A stretch of DNA of 64,000 nucleotides from Alopecurus myosuroides. Taxonomy: Eukaryota; Streptophyta; Magnoliopsida; Poales; Poaceae. The notes under the pieces are model-generated. The model had not been told where the DNA came from. It saw only the letters and a program-made list of their open reading frames with translations, and searched no databases. The stretch lies in the NCBI GenBank assembly GCA_028641055.1, contig CM054063.1:42727304-42791303 (forward strand). Direction: 5' to 3'. This document shows, in pieces, positions 54,691 through 64,000 of this stretch. A program made the translations under genes and the position numbers. Position 1 is the first letter of the stretch. Every line of letters starts with the position of its first letter.

Positions 54691-56526
54691 CCTCCATTCA
54701 AATTTTCTTCTGCTCTAGGCCTCGAAGACCCGGCTTCTGTGCTAGCGACAAACTCGGAGCTTCCTTCAAACTGGCGCTTGTTCTGGTTGTTCCCATTGTT
54801 ACCTCCATTGTTACCCGGCGTTGATCCGTTGCCGGTTCTTCCATTGTTATTGTTCATATTTGCTTTTGCTTTCTTGTCATCGACATCCTCTTCTGTAGTA
54901 TCCGTTCCGGCGTGTTTGTTGCATGCATCCATTAGCTCTCCCATCGTAACTTCTGAAGCGTTCCGACTAGACTTCATGCGAGTTAACTTTTGCACTAAAG
55001 GTGTGTACTTGCAGGTCTTTGCCATAGTTTGCAGCGCATCCTTGGGATGAATATCTGTAGATGAATGGAGTATCTCCATAACCCGGCGCACCCAGCTGCG
55101 CGCCGATTCTCCCTTCTTCTGAACTCATCGTTCCAGGTCATCAATAGTGAATAACTTTCTGCACGTCCCATGAAAGTGCTTGATAAACACAGTTTTCAAC
55201 TCTTCCCATGACTTGATAGACCCTTCCGGTAGATTGGTGAACCATAACTTTGCTGCTCCCTCTGACATCATTAAGTACATGAATTTGGCTTGAAGATTCT
55301 CGGATGCATTGCGAATCGACATGGCCATCTCATAGCTGCTCAACCATGTCTCTGGATCCATAGTTGGCTCGTAATTCACTACTTTACCCGGTTCCTTGAA
55401 TTTATCCGGGTAAGGCACAGCCCTGATGTTATCCGATAGACACTTAGGCCCAGCGAGATAGTCGGAACTGGCCTTACTCGGGAAACGTGTGATCCTGCGG
55501 GAGGCGCGGCTGGACGCGGTGCTGCTGGCGGTCCATGCACCGTAGACCCGGCCGCGGCTCTCCTGGCTCTGGAACTATCCACGATAGCTTGCGCTGCTGA
55601 TGCCGCTGGTACTGCCTGAACGCGGGGAGGAGGCGGCATTTGCTGCTGCTCTTCCCTCCGTCGCGCTGAACTTGTCTGGATATTGCCGGTGTTGCCTCGT
55701 TGCTGGCTGATATATGGTGTCCCATGCATTCCACTTTTCTGATCCGGGTAATTAACTTGCTGCGCCACCGCAGTGCGCAATAGATCTATCGCCCACCGGG
55801 TCTCCTCTGCGTGGGGTGACTCTCTCACGGGGATTTGATTAAATGCGAGTGTTGCTGCGTACACATTATCCATGGGGTTATTGTAGTGACCTGCTGGTGT
55901 GCGAAATCGTGATGGTGGTGGTGGTGGTAATGTATTGCCGGTTATAACTCCAGTCTGCGGTATGGGTAACCCGGCCTGCACGTTTGCCGGCTGTGTTCCT
56001 ACACTCGCTGGTTGAGGTACAGTTCCTTGGTTCACCGCTGGAATCGGCTGATCCTGAGGTGTGATGAATAGTGCGGCCGGGTTTATCACTCCACCCGTTG
56101 CCGGTAATCTGGTTTGGTGCATTTGATGTATTCTAGTTGTTTCTTCTCGGAGCCGGGTTTCTAGTGCATCCAGCTCACGTTGGCGTGTGGCCATCCCTTG
56201 CCTTTCTGCTTCTACTTGCCTTCTCTGTTGTTCCAATGCACGACGGACTACGTCTAGGTCCCTAACACGTTCCGCCGCGTTCTCTGGAGTGATAACCGTG
56301 GCCAGAACGGTGGGATCTAGAATCATATTGTTGTTAAACAGGGCCAGGTGTTGTGGATTGGAAGGACCCACCCCTGGTGTCCGGTTTGCTAGAAATCCGA
56401 ACGTGTTCGCGTGCAACTCATTGTCCGCCGCTTGACTGGTAACTGATGCCGATTCTCCGTCAACCCGGACCAGGACCGGGTTTCCGTCAACCCTACCTTG
56501 CTGCTGGGACAATGCTTGTGCTGCTC
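54691..56526 (-). pseudogene. Gypsy-2 gag, broken and 5'-truncated
   Basis: Reads from 56526 downward: RAAQALSQQQGRV, the helical Gln/Arg-rich stretch (VVRRALEQQRRQVEAERQG), a Pro-rich linker, then the retrotrans_gag core MDPETWLSSYEMAMSIRNA and KLWFTNLPEGSIKSWEELK. An Asn/Gly-rich tail follows (NGRTGNGSTPGNNGGNNGNN). Lesions are a one-base loss near 55460 and a Cys-to-stop at 55125-55127. The 5' end is cut by Gypsy-3, so any ATG before 56526 in this frame belongs to the inserted LTR. Confidence 0.85.
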
Positions 56527-59500
56527 TGTAACATCCCAAGTCTGAAAAATAGCCTTTAGAATGTTTGCTCTCTGTTAAATTATGTTTTGCATCATGGCAT
56601 CATGTTCATTGCATTTGTTTTGTTTGTTTTCCTCTGTTTTCTATTTGAAATTCAAACCTTTTGTTTCATCCTTGTGATGTTACAATCTTTTCAAATAAAG
56701 AATTGCAAATCAAAAACCTCATTTGCTTCCAAGCAATTCATTAATGTTCACCTATTAAATTGTTGCTTTAAATCAATCAATTAATTCAATCACTTAATTC
56801 TAAATCATTTTCAAATCCAAACCAAGACTTAAAATCAGTACCTTTTTGGAATCCATGAAGTTCACCACACATTTATACTCTTTAAATCATCTTAAACCTT
56901 AGGGGTAACCTTATTAAAAATGCCTGTTTTCATAAGGTTTCATTAATATTAAAAATTCCCTAATTTTGGTTTAATTTCAAACAGCAAGCAAATGTTTAAA
57001 CTTTTGAAAATAAAAGCTAACAAATGTTTGCTTTTGGCCTAATGAACTTCCCCTAATTTTTCCAAATTTTTCTTTAAGCTAAAACCTATTCTTTTCTTCC
57101 AAATCTGTTTTCTACAAAAAAAAAAAATGAAACAGAAATAATAAAAAGGAAACGAGCAGCACCTAACTACCTAAGCCCAGCCCAACTTCACTCTTCTGGC
57201 CCACCCCCTCTTACTGTCGCATTCTTCAACCTGTCGTCAGCACTGTACGACCACCATCAGAACCGTGCGATCTCTCTTCCCTCGCTCGATGGCACGCCGT
57301 ACGAGCTCGAGGCCCCTATAACTAGCCTACCCCCCCCCCCCCCCGACCACCTGCTAACCCTAGCCCCATCCGCCGCGCCGCCGATTCCCTTTCTTCCCTC
57401 GCTTCCTTCTGCTCTTCTGAAACTCGCCGCAACCTGCCGGAGCAGCCCACCGTCGCCGCACCCCACGCAGCTGCCGTGAGCCAAGCTAGGGGGTGGGGAA
57501 GAACCACCCCACCTCCCTCTTCCTCCTCAGCCTCGAGCGCCAGCCGGAGTAGCACCGTAGCGTCCGCGGCATCATCGTCTTCAGTTCGGGCGTCGCCGGA
57601 ATTCTTCGAGTTCCCGCCGCCACGGTTCCCCTCGACCCCGATCAAGCACGTCTACCTCCTCCCGGTACTACCCCCGCTCCATTCCCTCTGTTTTTTCGGG
57701 TGTTTGCTCGCGGTGTATGATTTGCTCATCGGTGTCCTCCCTCTGTCCGCCATGAACGCTTCCGAGTCCGTGCTCGTGAGCCACCATCCTCTCCACCGAT
57801 GGACGCATCAGCAAACAAGGACTTGAACGTGCCACGCCCCTCCAGCACACGCGAGTGGCCGCGGTGCCCTCTCGCTCCTACCTCCGCCCCGTCGCCACCA
57901 CTGTCTCCCGTCGCCGTCAGACGTTGGACGCTGCGGGCTCGCCACGGCCACCTCGAGGAACCTCTGTCCCCGGGAATGGAACGAGGACCCCTTCATCACC
58001 AAGATCGCCGAAGGAACCCTGGCCAGGTAACCACCCGATTCGCCGCCCTCTTCCTCTGATCCTCGTCCGTTCCGGTGGTTCGTGTTCGTCATAGGCCCCT
58101 CGTGCAGCAGTACGTGTCTGATGTGGCTCGCGTTGCATCAGCGATCGTGCGGCATCTCAGTGGTAGGACTCGTCGTGGTACTGCAGTGGAACTTGGCCTC
58201 GATCCCCTCACGCGCATCGATCCCTCCTTCCTCTTATTCTTCTGTTCTGATCGCGAGCTCACGGAGAAACCTGCACTTTGTTTTCTGTCCGAGTTTCAGT
58301 TAGCCCGCAACTGCAGCATATCCTCCCAGAGCACCCCTATCTGACAAGAAATCTCGCTCGCCCTAGTGGCAACGCACAGCACGCGCAAGTGCAGGTCCAG
58401 GGTTCGATCCCTGGATCTCCCCTGGGATAAATCCCACCTTTTTTCGATCGAGTGCTGACAGGGAGGGCCCCCTGTCAGCCACTCACGTGCAACGCACGCG
58501 CACAGTGCCCTGGGCCCCCCTGGTAGTGTCTAGTGTACACTCCAGTGCGGTAACAAACGTTTTCCACACTTCTGTTTTCAAATTAAATCCTTTTAATTGC
58601 AGAATTACTCCCTAAAAGCAAAACTTTAATAACTTTTAATCTATAAGCCCAATTAATAAAAGTTATATATGTTTGTTATACCAAATCAAATGATCTTTCC
58701 AAATAATCCATTTGTGTACTGTTTTGACAATTCCAAATGCATTTAAATTCCAAATTCCAATAATTCAAATGCAAATTTCTAAATTCAATAACTATTTCAC
58801 TATTAATCCAATAAATGCAAATAAAATATGTTTTCCATACCATTTTGAATAACCTTTTCAAATATAATTTTTGTTTCCTGTTTTGAATAATTAAAATTGC
58901 CTAAACAATTTAATCCTTGTTTAATTCAATTAAAATTGCTAAAATCATAACTTGCTCAAATTTAATTATTCTTTAACATGTAAAATATGTTTTCAAACCA
59001 GAAAAACATAACCTTTTCAAATATTACCTTTGTCTTCTGTTTTGCACACTTTCACTTGATGAAAACAACCAATTGTTTGTGCAACATCATTAAGTAACCA
59101 AATTTTCCAAACTTAATAAATAATTTCTTAACTTGTTAACTATCATTCCAATTGCACCTAATATTGTTACATTATTGTTTTCATCATGCATGCATCATGC
59201 TAATTTACTCACACATGTTGTTTAGTTGTAGAACAATTATTTCAACCTTAACCCTGGGCTTTCCATATGCAATTTAATTGCATAGGGGTCCATTTAACTT
59301 GTGTTATCACTTCAACTAGTTTACTTTGATGCATCTATTAACATGACATGCATCATCCCATGTTTGTGCACCTATGCCATGTATTGATTGCCCGTCTTCC
59401 TTCGTTGTTGTTTTGCTTCTTCTCGATTTGACGACGACGTTGAGACGGACGATCTTTACGGTACTTCTTCACAGGATCTTAGCTCAGTACCAGGCTACTG

Positions 59501-61300
59501 AGTTTGCAGGCAAGTTATCACTCACATGAATCATCGAGTTCCTTTCCACACTTGTTGTTGATACTATCCTTTTGTCTACTATTGCTAGCCCTATGCATCG
59601 TTGCTTGTTCTCCGAACCCATCACATGATACCCTGAACCAATGATATTGCCTCACCTCCATACCTAAAACCCCTTGCTTGTGGCCTTAGTCTTATCTAGC
59701 ATGCTTAGAGTTGCTTTTGCTCGAGTCTGTTGTCGGTTACTCCTTTTACCTTACTTACTTGTTCTTCGGGCTTGGGTTTAATCAATCAACCTGTTAATGC
59801 TATGCTTAATAATAAACTTGATGATAAGGCACCGGCAGGAGGCCCATTTGTGGTTTTTAGGCCTGCTAGTGTCGACCCCCTAATTAGGAAAAGAGTCTTG
59901 TCTACTGATCCATGATGACCGCACTACCCGCATGTGGGAAGCGAGTATGGGCGCCCCCCTCAACTTGACCCGATTCGCATCTCGTCCAAATCGCCGTACT
60001 AGTTCGGGTGTTCCATTTGCTGCACATCATATGAAGGTACGAACCCTTGGCGCCAGGGTGGAACTTTTGTAGTCGGCATTTAGGACGGCGTGGTCTTCCA
60101 GTGCTATGAAGGTCCCCCACTTCTTCGGGGGGGTGGATTAGCCGCGCACGCACAGCACGCGGTGCTTTGGGCTTGATGCGAAGAAGGGTTGGTTGTGTTG
60201 AGTGTCTCGCTTGGTGGGAGGCATCCCATCTGGCGGGATATTCATGCGTGTACGGTTACTATGGTGCACCCCTGCAGGGATAATCTTCTCGAGAAGCCGT
60301 GTTTTCCGCGGTTATGGATTACTTGGTGAAAGTACTGGCTAACAAGTACTCAGGACAACTTCAACTTAATGATCAACCATCTACACCCAATGATTAATAA
60401 CTTGACTAGTAATAGGTTATTCACACAATAACTTGATTCACCTTTAATACAACTGTGTGTGTTATCCTCGGATTGCTTCTTCGGATAAGGGGCGAGATCC
60501 AGGATGGGTTTGTTTGGATTTACTTTCAGTTGGTTACCATACCCGATCTTATCTTCTATCTGTTAGTCGGAACTTGTAGTATCTCTGTAGTTGGTTAGCA
60601 GCCCGCTGCAGCTTTTATAATACCTATCTTCTTCCGTTGATCCCAAGCATCTATGCTGGTGTTGACGGGTAACTCTTTGATGAAGTGTGAGTCTTGCTTG
60701 CCAGTACATCAAATGTACTGACCCCGTTGGGGCTGTGGTTTACGCAGACTACGACTACGGCTACGATGATCAGCAAGATGGCTACCTCGCGGAGTTCGAC
60801 GAGACTGCAGACGAGTAGATAGCGGACCCGGGCAGGATCCGAAGACTACGTGGATGGGCTTCGTCTTCTTTATTTTTCCCCGGCTTCTTAAGCCTATTTG
60901 GATTTGTCTGTACTCAGACACCGTTGTTTGCTTCCGCTGATGTAATGAATGCTATGTTGGGACATGTGTCCTCTGAATGAGTGTATTTGCTATTCTCTTC
61001 CTTAGTGAAGGCTATTTGCAATATTATTTCATTCTTTTGTGTCTTAGAGACATTCTGTGGTATCATTTCGTTCCAACCTGTTGACGTACAGTGCGTGCTT
61101 GATATGAAGTATGTCGACAGCAGTGCTCGGGATTTCTAGCGGATAGTTTACATCGACGATGGAATAGCAGGGCTTGTGTTGTCGCGCATAAGCGCAGCCC
61201 TACCAGGAAGCTGGGACGTGGGAGCAGGTATGCCCCATAATCCAAGCACCTGCTATCCAGTTCGGCCCGATGAGTATCCTCTAGAAATCAGGGTGCGACA
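56527..61300 (+). repeat. Gypsy-3 5' LTR, 4774 bp
   Basis: AT-rich ends with a GC-rich, exon-like core (57180-58340) in which frames are open on both strands without any recognised domain, then AT-rich DNA and a GC-balanced 3' part (59400-61300). Contains a C15 run (57330-57344; C7 in LTR 2) and a tRNA-like arm at 58397-58414. At nearly 4.8 kb it is long even among grass gypsy LTRs. Confidence 0.92.
58361..58420 (+). other. tRNA-like (B-box) motif inside the LTR
   Basis: CCAGGG-TTCGAT-CCCTGG (58397-58414) is a perfect T-arm-like hairpin holding the B-box GGTTCGATCCC. About 35 bp upstream TAGTGGCAACGC resembles a degenerate A-box. No acceptor stem or anticodon arm can be built, so it is not a tRNA gene; it may be a SINE-like remnant or an internal pol III-like promoter. 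Confidence 0.3.
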
Positions 61301-62354
61301 AATGGTATCAGAGCCTGTCTGCCCGTAGGATCCCTTTTTACTGGTCGCAGTTGAGTCTAGAAACTATTTTGTAGCTATATAGGAAAAATGAAACGTGAGA
61401 GTAGGAATTCTGTTCTTTTTCTTCTTTTCCCCACCCTCCCTCCCTTTTTCTGGTAAGGAAGTGCAACGTTGAATTTTAACCCTTAGGATTTCACGTGTTC
61501 TGGGTTTTCCGTAGTACCTCAGGAATCTTGTTCTCGTTTTCCCGGTGTTGCTTCAATATCACGTTCTTCTAAAAATTTCCTTTCGTCCGTTGAAATCTTG
61601 TTGTTGTTTTCTACTTCATTTCTTCTACCGGCGTCAAATCAACTTCCCAAATATCAAATCTATCTGTCCAGAGAGGTTCTTGTTGTTGTTGTTGTTGTTG
61701 TTGTTTTCATTCCTCAAGCACCACATTCCAGATAGTCTATTCTCCATAAGGATCAAGTTCTGTTTTAATCAAAGTTTTCACCGTCCATCTACTAAACTCT
61801 GTTCCAGCCAAAGTGTTGTTTGATACCGGAGCATTACATTCTTTTGTGTCAAAAATCTTTTCCACAACATACAACCTAATTGTGGTTCCACTAAGCAGTC
61901 AAATCACCATTCACTCTCCCGGATCTCAAATGTTGACTTCCAACATAAGTAAGGACAATCAAATTCTAATGGGAGGCCACATATTCCTCGCTTCTCTCAT
62001 TTTGCTGATCCGGACATTGATGTCATTCTTGGTGTTGCATTGATGTCAATAACTTTGTTCCACCATTCTAGCCAGATAATCTATTCTCCAAATGAATCAA
62101 ATTGTACTCAGCTATACACCATCCATACAAAACCTATACCTCTACTAATATTGTTCCGGTGGTTTCCAAATTCCCTGATATCTTTCCAGAAGAATTGCCA
62201 GGATTACCTATCGTTTTGAACTTCCAGAAAAACTATCAAATGTGCACGATGTGTTTCACGTGTCACAGCTCAAGAGGATCTTCCCAAGAAGTATCCGGAC
62301 CTTTTCTTTTCTCAGTAGGAATCTCGGGGCGTGATTCCTTCAAGGGGGGCGTTT
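61301..62354 (+). pseudogene. Gypsy-3 internal region: remnants of pol
   Basis: After the primer site comes a CT-rich leader with (TTG)8 (61679-61704). The protease fragment LFDTGALHSFVSKIF (61816-61860) keeps the catalytic DTG. The linker just before RT, VPVVSKFPDIFPEELPGLP, ends near 62212. It is joined directly to the integrase C-terminus, YRFELPEKLSNVHDVFHVSQ (62219-62278, different frame). RT, RNase H and the integrase core are deleted between them. A G-rich polypurine tract (CAAGGGGGGC, 62341-62350) precedes LTR 2. Gag is absent. Confidence 0.85.
61303..61315 (+). other. Gypsy-3 primer binding site
   Basis: TGGTATCAGAGCC two bases after the LTR, complementary to the 3' end of initiator Met tRNA. 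Confidence 0.9.
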
Positions 62355-64000
62355 TGTAACATCCCAAGTCTGAAAAATACCCTTTAGAATGTTTGCTCTC
62401 TGTTAAATTATGTTTTGCATCATGGCATCATGTTCATTGCATTTGTTTTGTTTGTTTTCCTCTGTTTTCTATTTGAAATTCAAACCTTTTGTTTCATCCT
62501 TGTGATGTTACAATCTTTTCAAATAAAGAATTGCAAATCAAAAACCTCATTTGCTTCCAAGCAATTCATTAATGTTCACCTATTAAATTGTTGCTTTAAA
62601 TCAATCAATTAATTCAATCACTTAATTCTAAATCATTTTCAAATCCAAACCAAGACTTAAAATCAGTACCTTTTTGGAAACCATGAAGTTCACCACACAT
62701 TTATACTCTTTAAATCATCTTAAACCTTAGGGGTAACCCTATTAAAAATGCTTGTTTTCATAAGGTTTCATTAATATTAAAAATTCCCTAATTTTGGTTT
62801 AATTTCAAACAGCAAGCAAATGTTTAAACTTTTGAAAATAAAAGCTAACAAATGTTTGCTTTTGGCCTAATGAACTTCCCCTAATTTTTCCAAATTTTTC
62901 TTTAAGATAAAACCTATTCTTTTCTTCCAAATCTGTTTTCTACAAAAAAAAAATGAAACAGAAATAATAAAAAGGAAACGAGCAGCAGCTAACTACCTAA
63001 GCCCAGCCCAACTTCACCCTTCTGGCCCACCCCCTCTTACTATCGCTTTCTTCAACCTGTCGTCAGCACTGTACGACCACCATCAGAACCGTGCGATCTC
63101 TCTTCCCTCGCTCGATGGCACGCCGTACGAGCTCGAGGCCCCTATAACTAGCCTACCCCCCCGACCAACTGCTAACCCTAGCCCCATCCGCCGCGCCGCC
63201 GATTCCCTTTCTTCCCTCGCTTCCTTCTGCTCTTCTGAAACTCGCCGCAACCTGCCGGAGCAGCCCACCTTCGCCGCACCCCACGCAGCTGCCGTGAGCC
63301 AAGCTAGGGGGTGGGGAAGAACCACCCCACCTCCCTCTTCCTCCTCAGCCTCGAGCGCCAGCCGGAGTAGCACCGTAGCGTCCGCGGCATCATCGTCTTC
63401 AGTTCGGGCGTCGTCGGAATTCTTCGAGTTCCCGCCGCCACGGTTCCCCTCGACCCCGATCAAGCACGTCTACCTCCTCCCGGTACTACCCCCGCTCCAT
63501 TCCCTCTGTTTTTCCGGGTGTTTGCTCGCGGTGTATGATTTTCTCATCGGTGTCCTCCCTCTGTCCGCCATGAACGCTTCCGAGTCCGTGCTCGTGAGCC
63601 ACCATCCTCTCCACCGATGGACGCATCAACAGACAAGGACTTGAACGTGCCACGCCCCTCCAGCACACGCGAGTGGCCGCGGTGCCCTCTCGCTCCTACC
63701 TCCGCCCCGTCGCCACCACTGTCTCCCGTCGCCGTCAGACGTTGGACGCTGCGGGCTCGCCACGGCCACCTCGAGGAACCTCTGTCCCCGGGAATGGAAC
63801 GAGGACCCCTTCATCACCAAGATCGCCGAAGGAACCCTGGCCAGGTAACCACCCGATTCGCCGCCCTCTTCCTCTGATCCTCGTCCGTTCCGGTGGTTCG
63901 TGTTCGTCAGAGGCCCCTCGTGCAGCAGTACGTGTCTGTTGTGGCTCCCGTTGCATCAGCGATCGTGCGGCATCTCAGTGGTAGGACTCGTCGTGGTACT
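62355..64000 (+). repeat. Gypsy-3 3' LTR, partial
   Basis: Begins TGTAACATCCCAAGTCTG and aligns to 56527-58180 of LTR 1 until the end of the window with about 19 substitutions and homopolymer length differences. Confidence 0.95.

Larger units (their letters stand above)
44382..56526 (-). mobile_element. Gypsy-2: Tat-lineage Ty3/gypsy element, reverse, interrupted
   Basis: Same family as Gypsy-1 in opposite orientation: 3' LTR 44382-44865, antisense gene on the plus strand (45794-49233), pol (about 50354-54690) and gag (to 56526) on the minus strand. Its gag is interrupted at 56527 by Gypsy-3, so the start of gag and the 5' LTR are outside the window. Inserted in the TNP1-like exon; the candidate left duplication is ACCGC (44377-44381). 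Its pol has more lesions than Gypsy-1, suggesting an older insertion or a longer time without selection. Confidence 0.92.
56527..64000 (+). mobile_element. Gypsy-3: LTR retrotransposon deletion derivative with very long LTRs
   Basis: LTR 1 is 56527-61300 (4774 bp), followed by the primer site TGGTATCAGAGCC at 61303. The internal part is 61301-62354 (1054 bp), and LTR 2 starts at 62355 and continues past the window. LTRs begin TGTAACATCCCAAGTCTG and end GGGTGCGACA. In the 1.64 kb where both LTRs are visible I count about 19 substitutions (1.2 percent), roughly 0.45 million years. Candidate left target duplication is TGCTC (56522-56526). The internal region keeps only scraps of pol, so it is non-autonomous and must have moved, if it did, with enzymes from a relative. 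It interrupts gag of Gypsy-2. Confidence 0.92.

Noticed and set aside
56527..56539. Start codon of Gypsy-2 gag at 56539
   Set aside because: That ATG lies in the inserted Gypsy-3 LTR, not in Gypsy-2.
57257..58344. Host gene inside the Gypsy-3 LTR
   Set aside because: Frames are open on both strands and present again in LTR 2 (63083-63984), but with no recognised domain; better read as the GC-rich leader of the LTR transcript.
58361..58420. Functional tRNA gene
   Set aside because: Only a T-arm-like hairpin is present; no acceptor, D or anticodon arm can be drawn.

Overview
This window is grass genomic DNA, most likely Triticeae (wheat, barley or Aegilops). The evidence is the repeat content: CACTA elements whose inverted motifs read TTTAGTCCCGGTT, Tat-lineage Ty3/gypsy elements with two RNase H domains, a gypsy-type element with a 4.8 kb LTR, and near-total occupancy by nested mobile DNA. 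I see no convincing intact host gene, no rRNA or complete tRNA gene, and no prokaryotic feature. Species is not determinable from this sequence alone.

Left third (1-21147): old, degenerate DNA with many local duplications. Recognisable pieces are a probable Helitron 3' end (5237-5303), a decayed PIF/Harbinger transposon (about 5738-8008), a well-preserved 512 bp hAT-type MITE with an exact 8 bp target duplication (8742-9253), one end of a CACTA element stopping at 10545, a 24-base G run, an isolated exon-like segment with a good splice donor (13003-13172), a Copia gag-protease fragment (15611-17484), an L1-type LINE ORF1 (17930-19574), and the end of another CACTA (from 19575).

Right two thirds (19575-64000): a nest of insertions, outermost first. 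CACTA-C (from 19575) is interrupted at 21148 by CACTA-A (reverse orientation, carrying a Ulp1-protease-like ORF). CACTA-A is interrupted near 23364 by CACTA-B (forward; TNP2 transposase, a small accessory ORF and a TNP1-like ORF). CACTA-B was hit twice: by Gypsy-1, a complete 13 kb element (26094-39132, LTRs about 1.3 percent diverged, target duplication GTCTT) that splits TNP2, and by Gypsy-2 (44382 onward, reverse) that splits the TNP1-like ORF. Gypsy-2 is itself interrupted inside gag at 56527 by Gypsy-3, a deletion derivative with 4774 bp LTRs and only 1054 bp of internal DNA; its second LTR runs off the window.

The most interesting object is a multi-exon gene carried antisense, between pol and the 3' LTR, in both Gypsy-1 and Gypsy-2. 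In Gypsy-2 (plus strand, 45794-49233) seven exons with GT-AG borders and matching phases give one uninterrupted reading frame of 929 codons, although gag-pol of the same element has at least seven disabling lesions. In Gypsy-1 (minus strand, 34377-37602) the same architecture appears, with three exons of exactly the same length (85, 412, 202 nt), but the frame is broken. The N-terminal half resembles the 'putative gypsy type transposon' domain (PF04195); the C-terminal half is acidic with a predicted coiled coil. Antisense additional ORFs in Tat-lineage retrotransposons are known as a class; the exact exon conservation and the intact frame in a dead element are what is worth following here.
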